Origin: an uncultured Pelagimonas sp.
GTDB taxonomy: Bacteria; Pseudomonadota; Alphaproteobacteria; Rhodobacterales; Rhodobacteraceae
Length of the DNA: 64,000 bases
Direction: 5' to 3'
Assembly: GCF_947498515.1 (NCBI RefSeq)
Contig: NZ_CANMKO010000008.1
Coordinates: 186,001 to 250,000 of the forward strand
Shown one piece after another: positions 28,330-38,653 of this stretch. Numbering within the stretch: position 1 is the stretch's first letter; every line of letters begins with the position of its first letter. The notes beneath the pieces are model-generated. The model had not been told where the DNA came from, did not search any database, and was given only the letters and a program-made list of their open reading frames with translations. A program made the position numbers and the translations under genes.

Positions 28330-29262
28330 ATGCGGATTATCAGAGACTATCAATTCACCACCCCAAAAGACCGAGGCGCAAGCGCAGCCATCGGCAATTT
28401 TGACGGTGTGCATCTTGGCCATCAGGCGGTTATTGACCTTGCGCGACGGGCGGCCCCCGATGCGCCACTTGGGGTTATGACCTTTGAACCGCACCCGCGT
28501 GAATACTTTGCGCCGGATGCGCCGCCCTTTCGCTTGATGAGCGCCGAGGCCCGCGCCTCGCGCCTTGCCAAGCTGGGCGTTGATCATCTGTTTCAGCTGA
28601 ACTTCAACACGGCATTGGCATCTTTGACACCCCGCGACTTTGCCCAAAACGTCATTTGCGACGGGCTTGGCTTGTCCCATATCGTGGTCGGGGCTGATTT
28701 CTGTTTTGGCAAAGGCCGGCAAGGTACGGTTGAAGACCTCAAAGCCTTTGGTCAGGACATGGGATTTGGCGTCACCATCGCCGAGCTTTTGGAAACCGGA
28801 GGCGTTCAGGTGTCATCCACTGCGATTAGAACCGCGCTCAGCGAGGGCCGCCCACGCGACGCCGCCCAACAATTGGGCCATTGGCACCGCATCGAGGGCG
28901 AGGTCATCGGCGGCGAACAACGCGGCCGCGAGCTTGGCTATCCAACTGCCAACATGTCAATCGACGGGCTACATCCGCCGAAATTTGGCGTTTACGCCGT
29001 GTTGGTCGAAGTCATGGATGGCCCCCACAAGGGCACCTATCACGGCGCGGCCTCGGTCGGGGTTCGCCCGATGTTTGACGGGCAATTCCCCAATATCGAA
29101 ACCTTTGTGTTCGATTTCACTGGCGATCTCTATGGCGCCACCCTCTCGGTAGCTTTGGTCGACTACCTACGCCCCGAGCTGAAATTCGACGGATTGGACG
29201 CCTTGGTCACCCAGATGGACGCCGATTGTGATCAGGCCCGCGCCATTCTGGCCGCGCTATGA
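28330..29262 (+). CDS. ribF: Bifunctional riboflavin kinase / FAD synthetase
   Basis: Converts riboflavin to FMN and then FAD. The N-terminal adenylyltransferase domain shows IGNFDGVHLGHQAVI (about residue 21) and SSTAIRTALSEG (about residue 165). The C-terminal kinase domain has the GRELGYPTANM motif near residue 198 and VSVALVDYLRPELKFDGLDAL. The length of 310 residues is typical. It follows the MocR gene by 9 bp, so is probably in its operon, and overlaps the next gene by 4 bp. Confidence 0.96.
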   Translation: MRIIRDYQFTTPKDRGASAAIGNFDGVHLGHQAVIDLARRAAPDAPLGVMTFEPHPREYFAPDAPPFRLMSAEARASRLAKLGVDHLFQLNFNTALASLTPRDFAQNVICDGLGLSHIVVGADFCFGKGRQGTVEDLKAFGQDMGFGVTIAELLETGGVQVSSTAIRTALSEGRPRDAAQQLGHWHRIEGEVIGGEQRGRELGYPTANMSIDGLHPPKFGVYAVLVEVMDGPHKGTYHGAASVGVRPMFDGQFPNIETFVFDFTGDLYGATLSVALVDYLRPELKFDGLDALVTQMDADCDQARAILAAL

Positions 29263-29729
29263 GCGACCAAATCAACCGCGACGGTCTGGGCAAACGTTTT
29301 TGGGAACAAAAACGTATGGATCAGATGAACAACGCGGAATGGGAAGCGCTTTGTGATGGCTGTGGCAAGTGCTGTTTGAACAAGTTGGAAGACGAGGACA
29401 CCGGTGAGGTCGCCCTAACCCGCGTGGCCTGTCGCTTGCTCGACGATGCCACATGTCTGTGTGCCCAATATGAAATTCGGCATCAATTTGTGCCCGAATG
29501 TATCGTGCTGCGCCCGTCCAACATCGAAAAGAACCTGTATTGGATGCCTGAGACCTGCGCCTACAAGCGTGTTTGGAATGGCGATGCCCTGCCCGATTGG
29601 CACCCATTGTTGACCGGTCGCGCCGAAAGCGTGCACGAGGCGGGCGTGTCAATGCAGGGCCAAACAGTGTCCGAGTTCGACATCGCCGATGAGGACTGGG
29701 AAGATCATATCATCGAGGAGCCTGTGTGA
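29259..29729 (+). CDS. YcgN-family cysteine-cluster protein
   Basis: A 156-residue protein of the UPF0260/YcgN family (YkgJ-like cysteine cluster). The cluster motif is CDGCGKCCLNKL around residue 29, with further conserved cysteines in RVACRLLD, TCLCAQYE, PECIVLRPSNI and ETCAYKRVW, a pattern that suggests metal or Fe-S binding. Function is not established. Its start overlaps the ribF stop (ATGA) and its stop overlaps the start of ltaE, so it is translated within a coupled block. Confidence 0.9.
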   Translation: MSDQINRDGLGKRFWEQKRMDQMNNAEWEALCDGCGKCCLNKLEDEDTGEVALTRVACRLLDDATCLCAQYEIRHQFVPECIVLRPSNIEKNLYWMPETCAYKRVWNGDALPDWHPLLTGRAESVHEAGVSMQGQTVSEFDIADEDWEDHIIEEPV

Positions 29730-30772
29730 TGTTTTTCGCCTCTGACAATTCCGGCCCGGCGCATCCATCCGTTTTGGAGGCCCTCGCCCGCGCCAACCAA
29801 GGTTATACTTTGGGCTACGGCAACGATGATCTAACCCGCGATGCATCTGATCAGATTCGCACGTTGTTCGAAGCTCCTGACGCCGCAGTTTACTTTGTCG
29901 CCACCGGTACCGCCGCCAATTCGTTGGCTTTGGCGGTCCTGTGTCAGCCCTTTGACACGGTGTTCTGTTCGGCCCGTGCCCACATCCACGAAGATGAATG
30001 CAACGCCCCGGAGTTTTACACCGGCGGGGCCAAGCTAACGCTTGTTGGGTCCGGTGATCAGATGACTCCGGACGAATTGCGCGCCGCAATCAAAGCCGAA
30101 GAAAACCGAGGCGTACATGGACCGCAACGTGGCGCGGTGTCGATCACCAATGTGGCGGAGCTCGGGAATACCTATTCCCTGCAAGAAATGCGCGCGCTGT
30201 GTGACGTGGCCAAGGAATTTGACCTGCCCGTTCACCTTGACGGGGCGCGCTTTGCCCAAGCCTGTGCCAAGCTGAACTGTACCCCGGCCGAGATGAGTTG
30301 GAAGCTCGGGATCGACGTTGCGGTGTTTGGCGGTACGAAGAACGGGTTGATGGGTGTTGAAGCGGTGGTGATCTTTGACCCCAAACGCGCCTATGAGTTC
30401 GAACTGCGCCGCAAGCGCGGTGGCCATTTGTTTTCCAAGAACCGCTTTTTGGCCGCCCAGATGCAAGCCTATCTGGCCAATGATCTCTGGCGCGACTTGG
30501 CACAACAAGCCAACGACACGGCCGCGCGTCTTTATGCTGGCTTACAAGAGCTTGGTGTTGAGGTGATCACCCAAACCCCGGCAAATGTGATCTTTTTCAA
30601 CCTGACCCTTGGCCAGCACAAAGCATTATTCGCCGCGGGCGCGACCTATTACTTGATGGGTGATGACAGCGGGCCGGACGATACAATCGTAGCCGGGCGT
30701 CTGGTGTGCGATTGGTCGATTGGACAAACCGGGGCCGAGACGTTTTTGACCAAACTTAAAACCGTGATGTAG
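29729..30772 (+). CDS. ltaE: Low-specificity L-threonine aldolase
   Basis: A PLP enzyme that splits L-threonine or L-allo-threonine into glycine and acetaldehyde. The 347-residue protein shows FASDNSGPAHPSVLEAL at the start, VYFVATGTAANSLAL, HLDGARFAQA with the PLP-contacting aspartate, and the Schiff-base lysine in VFGGTKNGLMGVEAVV (about residue 203). ATG 29729 overlaps the stop of the upstream gene (TGATG); a GTG three bases earlier is also possible. It completes a run of cofactor-linked genes starting at yggS. Confidence 0.93.
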   Translation: MFFASDNSGPAHPSVLEALARANQGYTLGYGNDDLTRDASDQIRTLFEAPDAAVYFVATGTAANSLALAVLCQPFDTVFCSARAHIHEDECNAPEFYTGGAKLTLVGSGDQMTPDELRAAIKAEENRGVHGPQRGAVSITNVAELGNTYSLQEMRALCDVAKEFDLPVHLDGARFAQACAKLNCTPAEMSWKLGIDVAVFGGTKNGLMGVEAVVIFDPKRAYEFELRRKRGGHLFSKNRFLAAQMQAYLANDLWRDLAQQANDTAARLYAGLQELGVEVITQTPANVIFFNLTLGQHKALFAAGATYYLMGDDSGPDDTIVAGRLVCDWSIGQTGAETFLTKLKTVM

Positions 30773-30773
30773 G

Positions 30774-30792
30774 GTGGGGTTTTACCCCACCA
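30774..30792. terminator. Hairpin between convergent ltaE and hspQ
   Basis: GGTGGGGT and ACCCCACC form a perfect 8-bp stem with a TTT loop directly after the ltaE stop. It has no clear T run, so it may act as an mRNA 3' stabiliser rather than a classic terminator. Confidence 0.5.
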
Positions 30793-30798
30793 CAGCGA

Positions 30799-31128
30799 TC
30801 AGTTCAGCTGAAAGTGCAGCTCATAGCTGCCATCGTGGAACGCCCCGAACAAGTCGGGAATGTCCGGGTGGTCAACCGGCTCACCGGAATAATCCGCCAC
30901 GAGGTTTTGTTCCGACACATAGGCCACGTAAAAACTTTGATCGTTTTCCGCGAGCAAATGATAAAATGGCTGCTTTTTTGCCGGGCGCGAATCCTCGGGA
31001 ATAGCCTCGTACCATTCATCGGTATTGGAAAACTCAGGATCCACATCAAAAACAACGCCACGAAACGGATGTTTGCGGTGCCGAACAACCTGGCCCAGGT
31101 GATATTTCGCGCGTTTATGTTGCATCAT
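30799..31128 (-). CDS. hspQ: Heat shock protein HspQ
   Basis: A 109-residue member of the HspQ (YccV-like) family, hemimethylated-DNA-binding fold, known in enterobacteria as a Lon substrate and specificity enhancer. Family blocks visible are KYHLGQVVRHRKHPFRGVVFDVDPEF, QPFYHLLAENDQSFYVAYVSEQNL and the LFGAFHDGSYELHFQLN C-terminus. Two adjacent ATG codons (31128 and 31125) follow an AGAGG site; spacing favours the second. It ends convergently with ltaE. Confidence 0.92.
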   Translation of the reverse strand: MMQHKRAKYHLGQVVRHRKHPFRGVVFDVDPEFSNTDEWYEAIPEDSRPAKKQPFYHLLAENDQSFYVAYVSEQNLVADYSGEPVDHPDIPDLFGAFHDGSYELHFQLN

Positions 31129-31353
31129 CCGCCTCTTTAACCCCTATTTTACCGAAAAAGCGAGTGGCTTGTCCAACTTTTGGGGCTGCTTTTTAGGAAA
31201 CACTGTGTGGAATGGCATCCTTCAGCGCAACTGAATTGCCCTGATACCCGCCCAGTCGGCGGGATTCCATACCCTTTTCGGAATTGTGATTTTCACGCGC
31301 TGTCGGATCGGCTAAACTATGCCAAAAGAACAAATACAAAAAGCGAGAGGCAT

Positions 31354-31944
31354 ATGAGCAAGTGGCTTCGCGCAATGGTGATTTTGGCACTCGTCGCTTC
31401 CTGTGGAGGAGGCGGTACGGGTCAGGCACCGCGCAATCTTGATAACGCATGCGAAATTCTAAAGCAGCGTCCAACCTATTACAGAGCCTTCCGCGCCGCC
31501 GAGCGCAAATGGGGTGTGCCAGTGCATGTGCAAATGGCCACCATCTATCAGGAAAGCAAATTCGTGTCCGATGCACGCACACCGCTGCGCTACAAGCTTG
31601 GGGTGATTCCGATGGGGCGGCAAAGCTCGGCCTATGGGTATAGTCAGGCGTTGGACGGAACCTGGAAAGAGTATCTTGAGGACCAAGGTCGTCGTGGTGC
31701 CAAGCGCAACAACATCAAAGATGCCACCGATTTCATGGGGTGGTACATGGTTGGCACCAAAAACCAACTTGGCATTCCGCTTTGGGATGCACGCAAGCAA
31801 TACCTCGCCTATCACGAGGGTCGCGGAGGCTATCGCCGCGGCACCTATAACTCCAAGGCGTGGTTGTTGCGGGTGTCGTCCGAGGTGGGGCAACGCGCCG
31901 TCACCTACAAGTCACAGCTGCAAAACTGTCGGGCAGCGCGCTAA
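31354..31944 (+). CDS. Lysozyme-like (SLT-domain) lipoprotein
   Basis: A 196-residue lipoprotein: signal MSKWLRAMVILALVASC with the lipid-modified cysteine at residue 17. The mature part resembles a lytic transglycosylase fold: VPVHVQMATIYQESKFVSDA carries the candidate catalytic Glu, followed by SSAYGYSQALDGTWKEYL and YLAYHEGRGGYRRGTY. It probably cleaves peptidoglycan at the inner face of the outer membrane. A GAGAGG site precedes ATG 31354; upstream in-frame sequence is not protein-like. Confidence 0.88.
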   Translation: MSKWLRAMVILALVASCGGGGTGQAPRNLDNACEILKQRPTYYRAFRAAERKWGVPVHVQMATIYQESKFVSDARTPLRYKLGVIPMGRQSSAYGYSQALDGTWKEYLEDQGRRGAKRNNIKDATDFMGWYMVGTKNQLGIPLWDARKQYLAYHEGRGGYRRGTYNSKAWLLRVSSEVGQRAVTYKSQLQNCRAAR

Positions 31945-31967
31945 CCAGCGCGCCGCTTGCGTCAGGA

Positions 31968-32558
31968 TTATTTCAGTTTTTCAATCTCAGGTTCGATATA
32001 GAAAATCCGGTTGGGCAGGCTCTTTTGGGCCAGCCCACCAAGCACCACTGTGGTGGTTGATCCATTGCCATCATTGATAACCCATTGACGTAGCTGAACC
32101 GGTTTTCCGGTGAACTTGAGCTGAATGTTCCCGTACTCGGGGTGTTTGGGGTCTTGGGCGGTCACGATGGTCGCTGTACCATCATAGCTGTGGCCTGTAA
32201 CCATCCCGGCCTGTGCAAGGTTCACCTTCTTGGCAAGGATGATCGACAAGGGCGTGCGTCGCAGGGGATAGGTCTCCGGCTGGCCACCCAGTTTGCGATC
32301 AAGGATGTAGACGGCCCCGGCAGAGGCCAAAACTAAGGCCCGTTCAGGTGGATTATAGTCAAACCGCACCTTACCCGGGCGTTTGATCAGAATCTTACCG
32401 GTGGAAATTGTTCCATCGGCATTAATCTGAGTGAAACTGCTTTCGGCAGATTTGATCGTGTTCAGATAGCGCGAGATTTCGTTCAAAGAAAGCTTCTGCG
32501 CCTGAGCGGGCAGAGCCGCGATCATAAACGCCAGTGAAGCAACAAGAATACGGATCAT
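31968..32558 (-). CDS. lolA: Outer-membrane lipoprotein carrier LolA
   Basis: LolA ferries lipoproteins across the periplasm from LolCDE. The 196-residue protein has a signal peptide (MIRILVASLAFMIAALPAQA) and the family core LNEISRYLNTIKSAESSFTQ, KILIKRPGKVRFDYNPPERALVL and LDRKLGGQPETYPLRRTPL. It lies downstream of ftsK on the same strand, the usual alphaproteobacterial neighbourhood, but about 285 bp including a repeat separate them, so it may have its own promoter. Confidence 0.93.
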   Translation of the reverse strand: MIRILVASLAFMIAALPAQAQKLSLNEISRYLNTIKSAESSFTQINADGTISTGKILIKRPGKVRFDYNPPERALVLASAGAVYILDRKLGGQPETYPLRRTPLSIILAKKVNLAQAGMVTGHSYDGTATIVTAQDPKHPEYGNIQLKFTGKPVQLRQWVINDGNGSTTTVVLGGLAQKSLPNRIFYIEPEIEKLK

Positions 32559-32782
32559 CGTTGGGTCCTTCTGCTCGTATTATCTGCTTTGTCGCATGAT
32601 CCACGCGGATATGCGATAGCATCGACCTTTCACAGGATATCAGGGGCGGAAGGGCGCCGATCAAGGGGAGAGATTGGCCTAAAGCTGCAACTCTGGCATA
32701 TCCCATAGCGGCACAGGGGGAGCCCCCTTTTCAGGCGAGAAGAACGTCAGAAAAAGAGGCAGCCCCAAATAGGAACCGCCCC

Positions 32783-32825
32783 AAATTCCGTGCACGGAAT
32801 TTACAAAAGTTTTGCAAAACTTTTT
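32783..32825 (+). repeat. Double-palindrome repeat, copy 2
   Basis: AAATTCCGTGCACGGAATTT is followed by AC and a second palindrome built on AAAGTTTTGCAAAACTTT. It lies 18 bp beyond the ftsK stop, between ftsK and lolA, and could act as a 3' end structure for ftsK. Confidence 0.9.
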
Positions 32826-32842
32826 GGTGCGTAGACGCGCCG

Positions 32843-35800
32843 TTATTGCTCTGGCACCAAGATCTCGCGTTTGCCGACATGGTTCGCCGACGACACCACG
32901 CCTTCGTCTTCCATCTGTTCAACCAAACGCGCGGCTTTGTTGTAACCGATACCCAGTTTCCGCTGAATATAGGATGTCGAGCATTTACGATCTTTGATCA
33001 CAATGCCAACCGCCTGATCATAAAGCGCGTCTTCACCGTTGGTGTTGCCACCGGTGTTTAGCCCCAACACAGCATCGATATTGCTGGCTTTTTCCTCATC
33101 CGGCCCCGCAACGACACCCGAAACGTATTCCGGCGGGCCAAAGGCCTTGAGGTGGTTGACGATTTCTTCAACCTCTTCATCCGAGACAAACGGCCCGTGA
33201 CAGCGGGTGATTTTCGCGCCACCCGCCATATAAAGCATGTCCCCCATGCCAAGCAGCTGTTCGGCGCCCATTTCACCCAAAATGGTGCGGCTGTCGATTT
33301 TCGACGTCACCTGAAAGGAAATCCGAGTGGGGAAGTTGGCTTTGATCGTACCGGTGATCACGTCAACCGAAGGACGCTGAGTCGCCATGATCAGGTGAAT
33401 ACCCGAGGCCCGCGCCATCTGCGCCAAACGCTGGATGCAGGCTTCGATCTCTTTGCCCGCAACCATCATCAGGTCGGCCATCTCGTCAACGATCACAACG
33501 ATATAGGGCATTTTCTTGGGCTCGAACTCATCGGTTTCGAACACGGGTTCGCCTGTCTCATCATCAAAACCGGTCTGCACCGTGCGCGAGAACATCTCGC
33601 CCTTGGCCTGTGCATCCGCAACGCGACCATTGTAGCCGTCAATGTTACGCACACCCATTTTCGACATCTTGCGATAGCGATCTTCCATTTCGCCGACGAC
33701 CCATTTCAAGGCAACCACGGCCTTTTTCGGATCGGTCACAACCGGGGAAAGCAGGTGCGGAATGCCATCATAAACCGACAGTTCCAGCATCTTGGGGTCG
33801 ATCATGATCAACCGGCAATCATCCGGTGTCAGCTTGTAAAGAAGCGACAGGATCATCGTATTGATCGCAACCGATTTACCCGACCCGGTGGTCCCCGCAA
33901 TCAAAAGGTGAGGCATCTTTGCGAGGTTGGCAACAACCGGATCACCACCAATGTCTTTGCCAAGCGCCAGTGGCAGCTTGTGATTGCCATCACCAAACTC
34001 ACGCCCCGCAAGGATTTCCCGGAAACAAACCATCTCACGGAAATCATTCGGCAATTCGATACCAATGACGCTGCGACCTGGCACGGTTGAAACACGTGCA
34101 GAAAGGGCCGACATCGAGCGGGCGATGTCATCCGCCAAGCCAATCACGCGCGACGCTTTCAAGCCCGGCGCCGGTTCAAGTTCATACATAGTGACAACGG
34201 GACCGGGGCGAACCGAGACGATTTCGCCTTTGACGCCATAGTCATCCAGAACCGCTTCGAGCATGCGGGCGTTTTCTTCCAGCGCCTCATCACTCAAGTG
34301 GTGACGCTCAATCTGATCCGGCGACATAAGCAAGCCCAAAGGCGGCAATTCGTAATCTGGCTTGTTGTCGTCAAATTTCAGGCTGGGCTGGGCTTCGGCC
34401 TGAGCGCGTTTGGATGGCACAATCGGTTTGCGCACTGGCTGTTGCACAACGGCCTTTTTCGGCTCGGCCTTAGGAATTGGCATATGTGGTTGGGCCATGC
34501 GTGGCGCTGGCGCGGGTTCGGGGGCCAATTCAGCTACCTCTTCGGCAACCGGTGCCGCCGGAATTGACGCGGGCAATTCGGCCCCGTAGTCGTCAAAATC
34601 ACCCATTTCCGCATAGTGATCAATCTGCGGCTCTTCGGCCAAAACCTCGGCCATGGGCGGCACAGACGGCGCGATCTCTTCAAGCGCATCCATCATTGGG
34701 GCCTCGGGCACAAAGGCGGCCGCGGCTCCGGCTGTGAGCGGTGGTTCAGGCGGCAAGCCACCGACACGCGGCGCGGTATCGACGATCAAGGGTTGAGGAC
34801 CATGACCGCGCCCTTTGGTCAGTGGTTTGTTGGGGTCATGTTGCGGACGCACGGCAACCGGGCTGGCACGGCGTTTGGTTTTAACTGCGTCGGCGATCTT
34901 GGATTTGATCCGGTCTTGGCTTGGCGCTTCGACGTCATGATCCATGACATTGGACACCATTTCAGGCTCGGGCATTGGCTCAGCAGCGCCGCGACGGATT
35001 AGCGATGGCATCCGCGACAGGAACCCAGATTTCTCCGGTGCGGCAACCGGCACGTGATCGTCATACTCGCCGTCATCAACAAGGAGGTCATCCTCACTCA
35101 CCGCATCCTGTGGGATGTCAGCGCGTTGAACACGGGGCGCAACCGGAACGGCCTCTTGGGCGGCGGCCCATGCCACGGCATCGGCCTCTTCGGCCTTGCG
35201 GGCTTCGCGACGTTCGGCTTGCGCGGCTTGCATACGCTGTGCAGCACCAACCGCGCCAACGGCCCCACGACCAGCGAATTTCATCAATGTGGCATAGGTG
35301 ACAACGACGCCCACAACCAAAAAGCGGGCCATGCGGCGCAGCTCTTCGCGGGTAGAGCCAAGCACGAAGGCCCCCATCGCAAGAATGGCACCGCCCAGCA
35401 GAAGCTGCATGATTTTCAACCCAACAGCGGCGGAAAACGGCAAGATGTTGAGCATGGAGCCCATAACCATATCGCCAAACAATCCGCCCATGCCAAAACT
35501 ATGGCCCCAATTGGCCGCCTCGGGCAGACCCGCGGCATAGACCGAGCACATGGCAATCCAGATCGGTGAGAACACCGCACAGAAGAAACGGTTTTCACCA
35601 CGGTGCAGAACAAACCGCAGGCCCCACACCAAAAGCGTCACGGCAATCGCCCAGCTTCCCAGCCCACAAATTGTGTAAAGAGGCGCGGCAAACAAAGCAC
35701 CGGGGCGACCCATCCAGTTTTGGATCGGCGCGTCAGAGGCGCTAAACCAAGAAGGATCGTTTGGCGAATAGCTTCCGATTGCAGCGGCGGCGATCAGCCC

Positions 35801-35908
35801 CATCACAATCAGTGTCAGACCAATCAGTTCGCGCCCACGTCGTTCCAGCGTCGCCGCCGTATCGGTGTCGAACAATGGGTCGCGTCCCCGTGCCTGAAAA
35901 GATGCCAT
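32843..35908 (-). CDS. ftsK: DNA translocase FtsK
   Basis: A septal DNA pump that clears the chromosome terminus. The 1021-residue protein has an N-terminal domain with four membrane helices (to about residue 190) and a Pro/Ala-rich, acidic linker to about residue 500. The RecA-like motor follows, with Walker [17 protein letters not shown] and Walker [18 protein letters not shown]-terminal winged-helix gamma domain ([20 protein letters not shown]) reads KOPS. I chose ATG 35908 with a GACGAGG site; an upstream TTG at 35938 overlaps the preceding gene's stop. Confidence 0.97.
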   Translation of the reverse strand: MASFQARGRDPLFDTDTAATLERRGRELIGLTLIVMGLIAAAAIGSYSPNDPSWFSASDAPIQNWMGRPGALFAAPLYTICGLGSWAIAVTLLVWGLRFVLHRGENRFFCAVFSPIWIAMCSVYAAGLPEAANWGHSFGMGGLFGDMVMGSMLNILPFSAAVGLKIMQLLLGGAILAMGAFVLGSTREELRRMARFLVVGVVVTYATLMKFAGRGAVGAVGAAQRMQAAQAERREARKAEEADAVAWAAAQEAVPVAPRVQRADIPQDAVSEDDLLVDDGEYDDHVPVAAPEKSGFLSRMPSLIRRGAAEPMPEPEMVSNVMDHDVEAPSQDRIKSKIADAVKTKRRASPVAVRPQHDPNKPLTKGRGHGPQPLIVDTAPRVGGLPPEPPLTAGAAAAFVPEAPMMDALEEIAPSVPPMAEVLAEEPQIDHYAEMGDFDDYGAELPASIPAAPVAEEVAELAPEPAPAPRMAQPHMPIPKAEPKKAVVQQPVRKPIVPSKRAQAEAQPSLKFDDNKPDYELPPLGLLMSPDQIERHHLSDEALEENARMLEAVLDDYGVKGEIVSVRPGPVVTMYELEPAPGLKASRVIGLADDIARSMSALSARVSTVPGRSVIGIELPNDFREMVCFREILAGREFGDGNHKLPLALGKDIGGDPVVANLAKMPHLLIAGTTGSGKSVAINTMILSLLYKLTPDDCRLIMIDPKMLELSVYDGIPHLLSPVVTDPKKAVVALKWVVGEMEDRYRKMSKMGVRNIDGYNGRVADAQAKGEMFSRTVQTGFDDETGEPVFETDEFEPKKMPYIVVIVDEMADLMMVAGKEIEACIQRLAQMARASGIHLIMATQRPSVDVITGTIKANFPTRISFQVTSKIDSRTILGEMGAEQLLGMGDMLYMAGGAKITRCHGPFVSDEEVEEIVNHLKAFGPPEYVSGVVAGPDEEKASNIDAVLGLNTGGNTNGEDALYDQAVGIVIKDRKCSTSYIQRKLGIGYNKAARLVEQMEDEGVVSSANHVGKREILVPEQ

Positions 35909-35924
35909 ACCGTGCCTCGTCTTT

Positions 35925-37094
35925 TTATTCTTGTCCAAACAGGCAGTCCCGGATGAGGGTCAGACCTGTTTCGGTGTCACTATAGGGGGCGACAAGCGCC
36001 ACCCGAATATATCCCTGCCCCGGGTTGCCCGCGTCCGTATCGCGCGACAAATAGGCCCCCGGCAGCACACGCACACCGGTTTCCTTCCAGAGTTTCAGGG
36101 TCGCGGCCTCGCCATCCTCAACAGGAAGCCAAAGGAACATGCCCGCCTTGGGGGACATGTAACCCGGCACATTGCCAAAGATGCGATCAGCCAGTTCATA
36201 TTTTGCTTTATAAAGCGCGCGGTTCTCCACCACATGCGCCTCGTCGGCCCAAAGCCGTTCCGCCGCCCGCTGAAGCGGCATCGGCAGGGGCGCACCGGAA
36301 TAGGCGCGCAATTGTTTCATTCGTTTGATGCTTTCGGGACCACCGGCCACAAAACCAGACCGCAACCCGGGCAGGTTTGAACGCTTAGACAGCGAATGGA
36401 AGGTCAACACCCGTTCGGGGCTTGCCCCCATAGCTTGGGCCACCTGCAAGGCACCGGGCGGTGGCGCGTCGCGGTAAATCTCGGAATAGCATTCGTCCGC
36501 CAAAATCTGAAAATCGTGCTTTTCGCCCAAGTCTATTAAGGCCTGCCAATAGGCGTCATCGGCCATAACCCCTTGTGGGTTGGCCGGAGAGCAGATGTAG
36601 CACAGTGCGGCGCGATCCAGTTGATCCACCGGCAAGGCGGCAAAATCGGGCAAATGCCCGCTGGCATCCGTAGCGGGCACAAAGACCGGCTCGGCCTCGG
36701 CCGAGATCGCCGAAATCATGTAAACCTGATAAAACGGGTTCGGCATCAAAACGGTGCTGCCTTGCGGGCAAAGCGCTATCCCGGCGTTGTACAACCCTTC
36801 GCGGGTGCCATTGAGCGCCATGATTTGCGTGTCAGGATCAACCGCCACCCCATAGCGACGATGGAGCCAATCGGCGATGGCCGCGCGCAATTCCGGCGTG
36901 CCTTCGTTGACCGGGTAACGGCCAAATTCCGCTGCGTTTTCAACGATAATATCCGTCACCCAAGACGGAAAGGCGTGCTTGGGTTCACCGATGGACATAT
37001 GGCGCACGTCACCACCCGGTTCATGCACGTCCAAAAGGGCGCGCAAACGCGGGAATGCATAAGCCGGTAGGTTCGAAAACCGCTCGGGAAACAT
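35925..37094 (-). CDS. PLP-dependent aminotransferase, DapC-like
   Basis: A 389-residue class I/II aminotransferase. [20 protein letters not shown] and [11 protein letters not shown]-type sequence open the protein, [19 protein letters not shown] contacts substrate, and the Schiff-base lysine lies in [19 protein letters not shown], a form typical of succinyldiaminopimelate transaminases (lysine and cell-wall synthesis). Specificity is an inference from that motif. The gene ends 16 bp before the ftsK start on the same strand and may be co-transcribed. Confidence 0.88.
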   Translation of the reverse strand: MFPERFSNLPAYAFPRLRALLDVHEPGGDVRHMSIGEPKHAFPSWVTDIIVENAAEFGRYPVNEGTPELRAAIADWLHRRYGVAVDPDTQIMALNGTREGLYNAGIALCPQGSTVLMPNPFYQVYMISAISAEAEPVFVPATDASGHLPDFAALPVDQLDRAALCYICSPANPQGVMADDAYWQALIDLGEKHDFQILADECYSEIYRDAPPPGALQVAQAMGASPERVLTFHSLSKRSNLPGLRSGFVAGGPESIKRMKQLRAYSGAPLPMPLQRAAERLWADEAHVVENRALYKAKYELADRIFGNVPGYMSPKAGMFLWLPVEDGEAATLKLWKETGVRVLPGAYLSRDTDAGNPGQGYIRVALVAPYSDTETGLTLIRDCLFGQE

Positions 37095-37240
37095 ATCAAT
37101 ACTGCCTCAGGTTACGGGATCATTGTCGTCCCGTTTGCAGGTAAGATACGAAATAGAGGCGGGTCCTGTCCAGAAACCGCGTTTGTTCCCCGTAGGATGT
37201 GGCGCGAATGTCGCAGGTTTGTGTCCAAAGGGAGGCAGGC

Positions 37241-38569
37241 TTAGGCCAGCACCGCTTCCACTGCGGTGCCCAAACGCAACAAACGATCCTCCTGCATCGG
37301 CCCAGCCGTCATCAACAATCCACAGCTTGGCACCCCGGTTGGCAAGGTTAGGCCGCAACCGCCGGTCAAGTTGCCAACGCGCGTATTGCGCAGGGTCAAC
37401 AGGTTCGCGGTGACATAGGTCTCGCCCAACTCCATCAGCTCATCAATCTTGGGCGGCAGATTGGGGGCCGTCGGGCAAAGCACGGCGTCATAACCGGCGG
37501 TCACATCCGCCCAAATGGCGCGCAAATTATCCAACCGATGCCACGCCGCGATGTAGTCGGCCCCGCTGGCCACTTGCCCGGCTTCAAAACGTTCGCGGAT
37601 TGGTGCGAACATGACATCGGGCTGGGCGGTGATCTGATCGCGCCAGGTTGCCCAAGCTTCGGTTGTATAAAGCACCCCGGCATCCGCCATCGACAAGGCC
37701 AGTTCCGGAACCTCCAATTCGACGATCTCGGCCCCAGCATCGCGTAGCTTGGCAAGCGCGGCGTCGTATGAGTGCGCGACTTCGGGGGCCAAATCGTCGA
37801 GCACAATGGTTTGCAGGGCTGCGAAACGCCGCCCCTTTACGCCCGTTGCCCCACGCAAATCCGGGGCTTTGCGCCCTTCCAAAGCGGCAAGGACCTGCGC
37901 TGCGTCTTCGACCGTGCGGCAGAGCGGCCCAACCGTATCAAACTTGGCCGCCAAGGGCACAACTCCGGCCAGAGGCAACCGACCAGAGGTGGTTTTCAAA
38001 CCTACAAGATCGTTCCACACCGACGGAATGCGCACCGATCCGCCGGTGTCCGAGCCAATCGCCGCCGCCGCCAGTCCAAAGGCTACCGAGGTCGCCGCCC
38101 CGGACGAGGACCCGCCCGCCACTGCGCCGTGATCATTGACGCAAGGCGACGTGGCGGTGATTGGGTTCAAGCCCAAACCGGAAAAGGCCAATTCCGACAT
38201 ATGGGTCTTGCCAAGACAGACCAACCCCATGGCCGTTGCGGTTTTCAAGACCTCTGCATCCGCCACCGGCACCCGGTTTTTGAGCAAGGCGGAACCGGCT
38301 TCGGTCGCGGTTCCGGCCGTGTCAAACAGGTCTTTCCAGCTTACCGGAACCCCGTCCAGCGGCGACAATCGCCGCCCGATCTTGGCGCGTTCAGAGGCGG
38401 CGCGGGCCTCGGCCAAAGCGCGATCGGGCGTGACGCGGGCATAGATGCGATCACTCATGGAATGCGCGGCGATCTTATCCAAAAACGCCTCTGTCAGGGC
38501 AACCGGGTCAAGCTCCCCTGCCCCAATCGCACGCCCCATATCGCTTGCGCTTTTGATCGTCCAATCCAT
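37241..38569 (-). CDS. Amidase (amidase-signature family)
   Basis: A 442-residue Ser-cisSer-Lys hydrolase. The catalytic lysine is in GVPVSWKDLFDTAG (about residue 70) and the serine block is AVAGGSSSGAATSV followed by GSDTGGSVRIPS. It is not part of a gatCAB set and the substrate amide is unknown; members of this clade hydrolyse diverse carbon amides. ATG 38569 (MDWTIKSASDMG) is the natural start; the frame extends upstream to 38722 but overlaps the divergent hydroxylase promoter. Confidence 0.9.
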   Translation of the reverse strand: MDWTIKSASDMGRAIGAGELDPVALTEAFLDKIAAHSMSDRIYARVTPDRALAEARAASERAKIGRRLSPLDGVPVSWKDLFDTAGTATEAGSALLKNRVPVADAEVLKTATAMGLVCLGKTHMSELAFSGLGLNPITATSPCVNDHGAVAGGSSSGAATSVAFGLAAAAIGSDTGGSVRIPSVWNDLVGLKTTSGRLPLAGVVPLAAKFDTVGPLCRTVEDAAQVLAALEGRKAPDLRGATGVKGRRFAALQTIVLDDLAPEVAHSYDAALAKLRDAGAEIVELEVPELALSMADAGVLYTTEAWATWRDQITAQPDVMFAPIRERFEAGQVASGADYIAAWHRLDNLRAIWADVTAGYDAVLCPTAPNLPPKIDELMELGETYVTANLLTLRNTRVGNLTGGCGLTLPTGVPSCGLLMTAGPMQEDRLLRLGTAVEAVLA

Positions 38570-38653
38570 CACGTCACCCCTATTCGTTTTAACGCCAAGG
38601 TAGCGGCAGCGTTGCGCATGGACAATCCCGGTCAGAGGCGCATATTGCACCTC

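Noticed and set aside
32710-32735. GGGGG-AG-CCCCC hairpin followed by TTTT on the plus strand
   Set aside because: No plus-strand gene ends here and the loop is too short; chance or part of lolA upstream DNA.
33152-34090. 312-codon plus-strand frame inside ftsK
   Set aside because: Antisense to the conserved FtsK motor domain with no recognisable features (His/Asn/Arg-rich translation).
37772-38653. Long in-frame upstream extension of the UbiH-like gene (697 codons in total)
   Set aside because: The extra sequence lies opposite the amidase coding region and is not protein-like; the FAD-binding motif begins right after ATG 38654.
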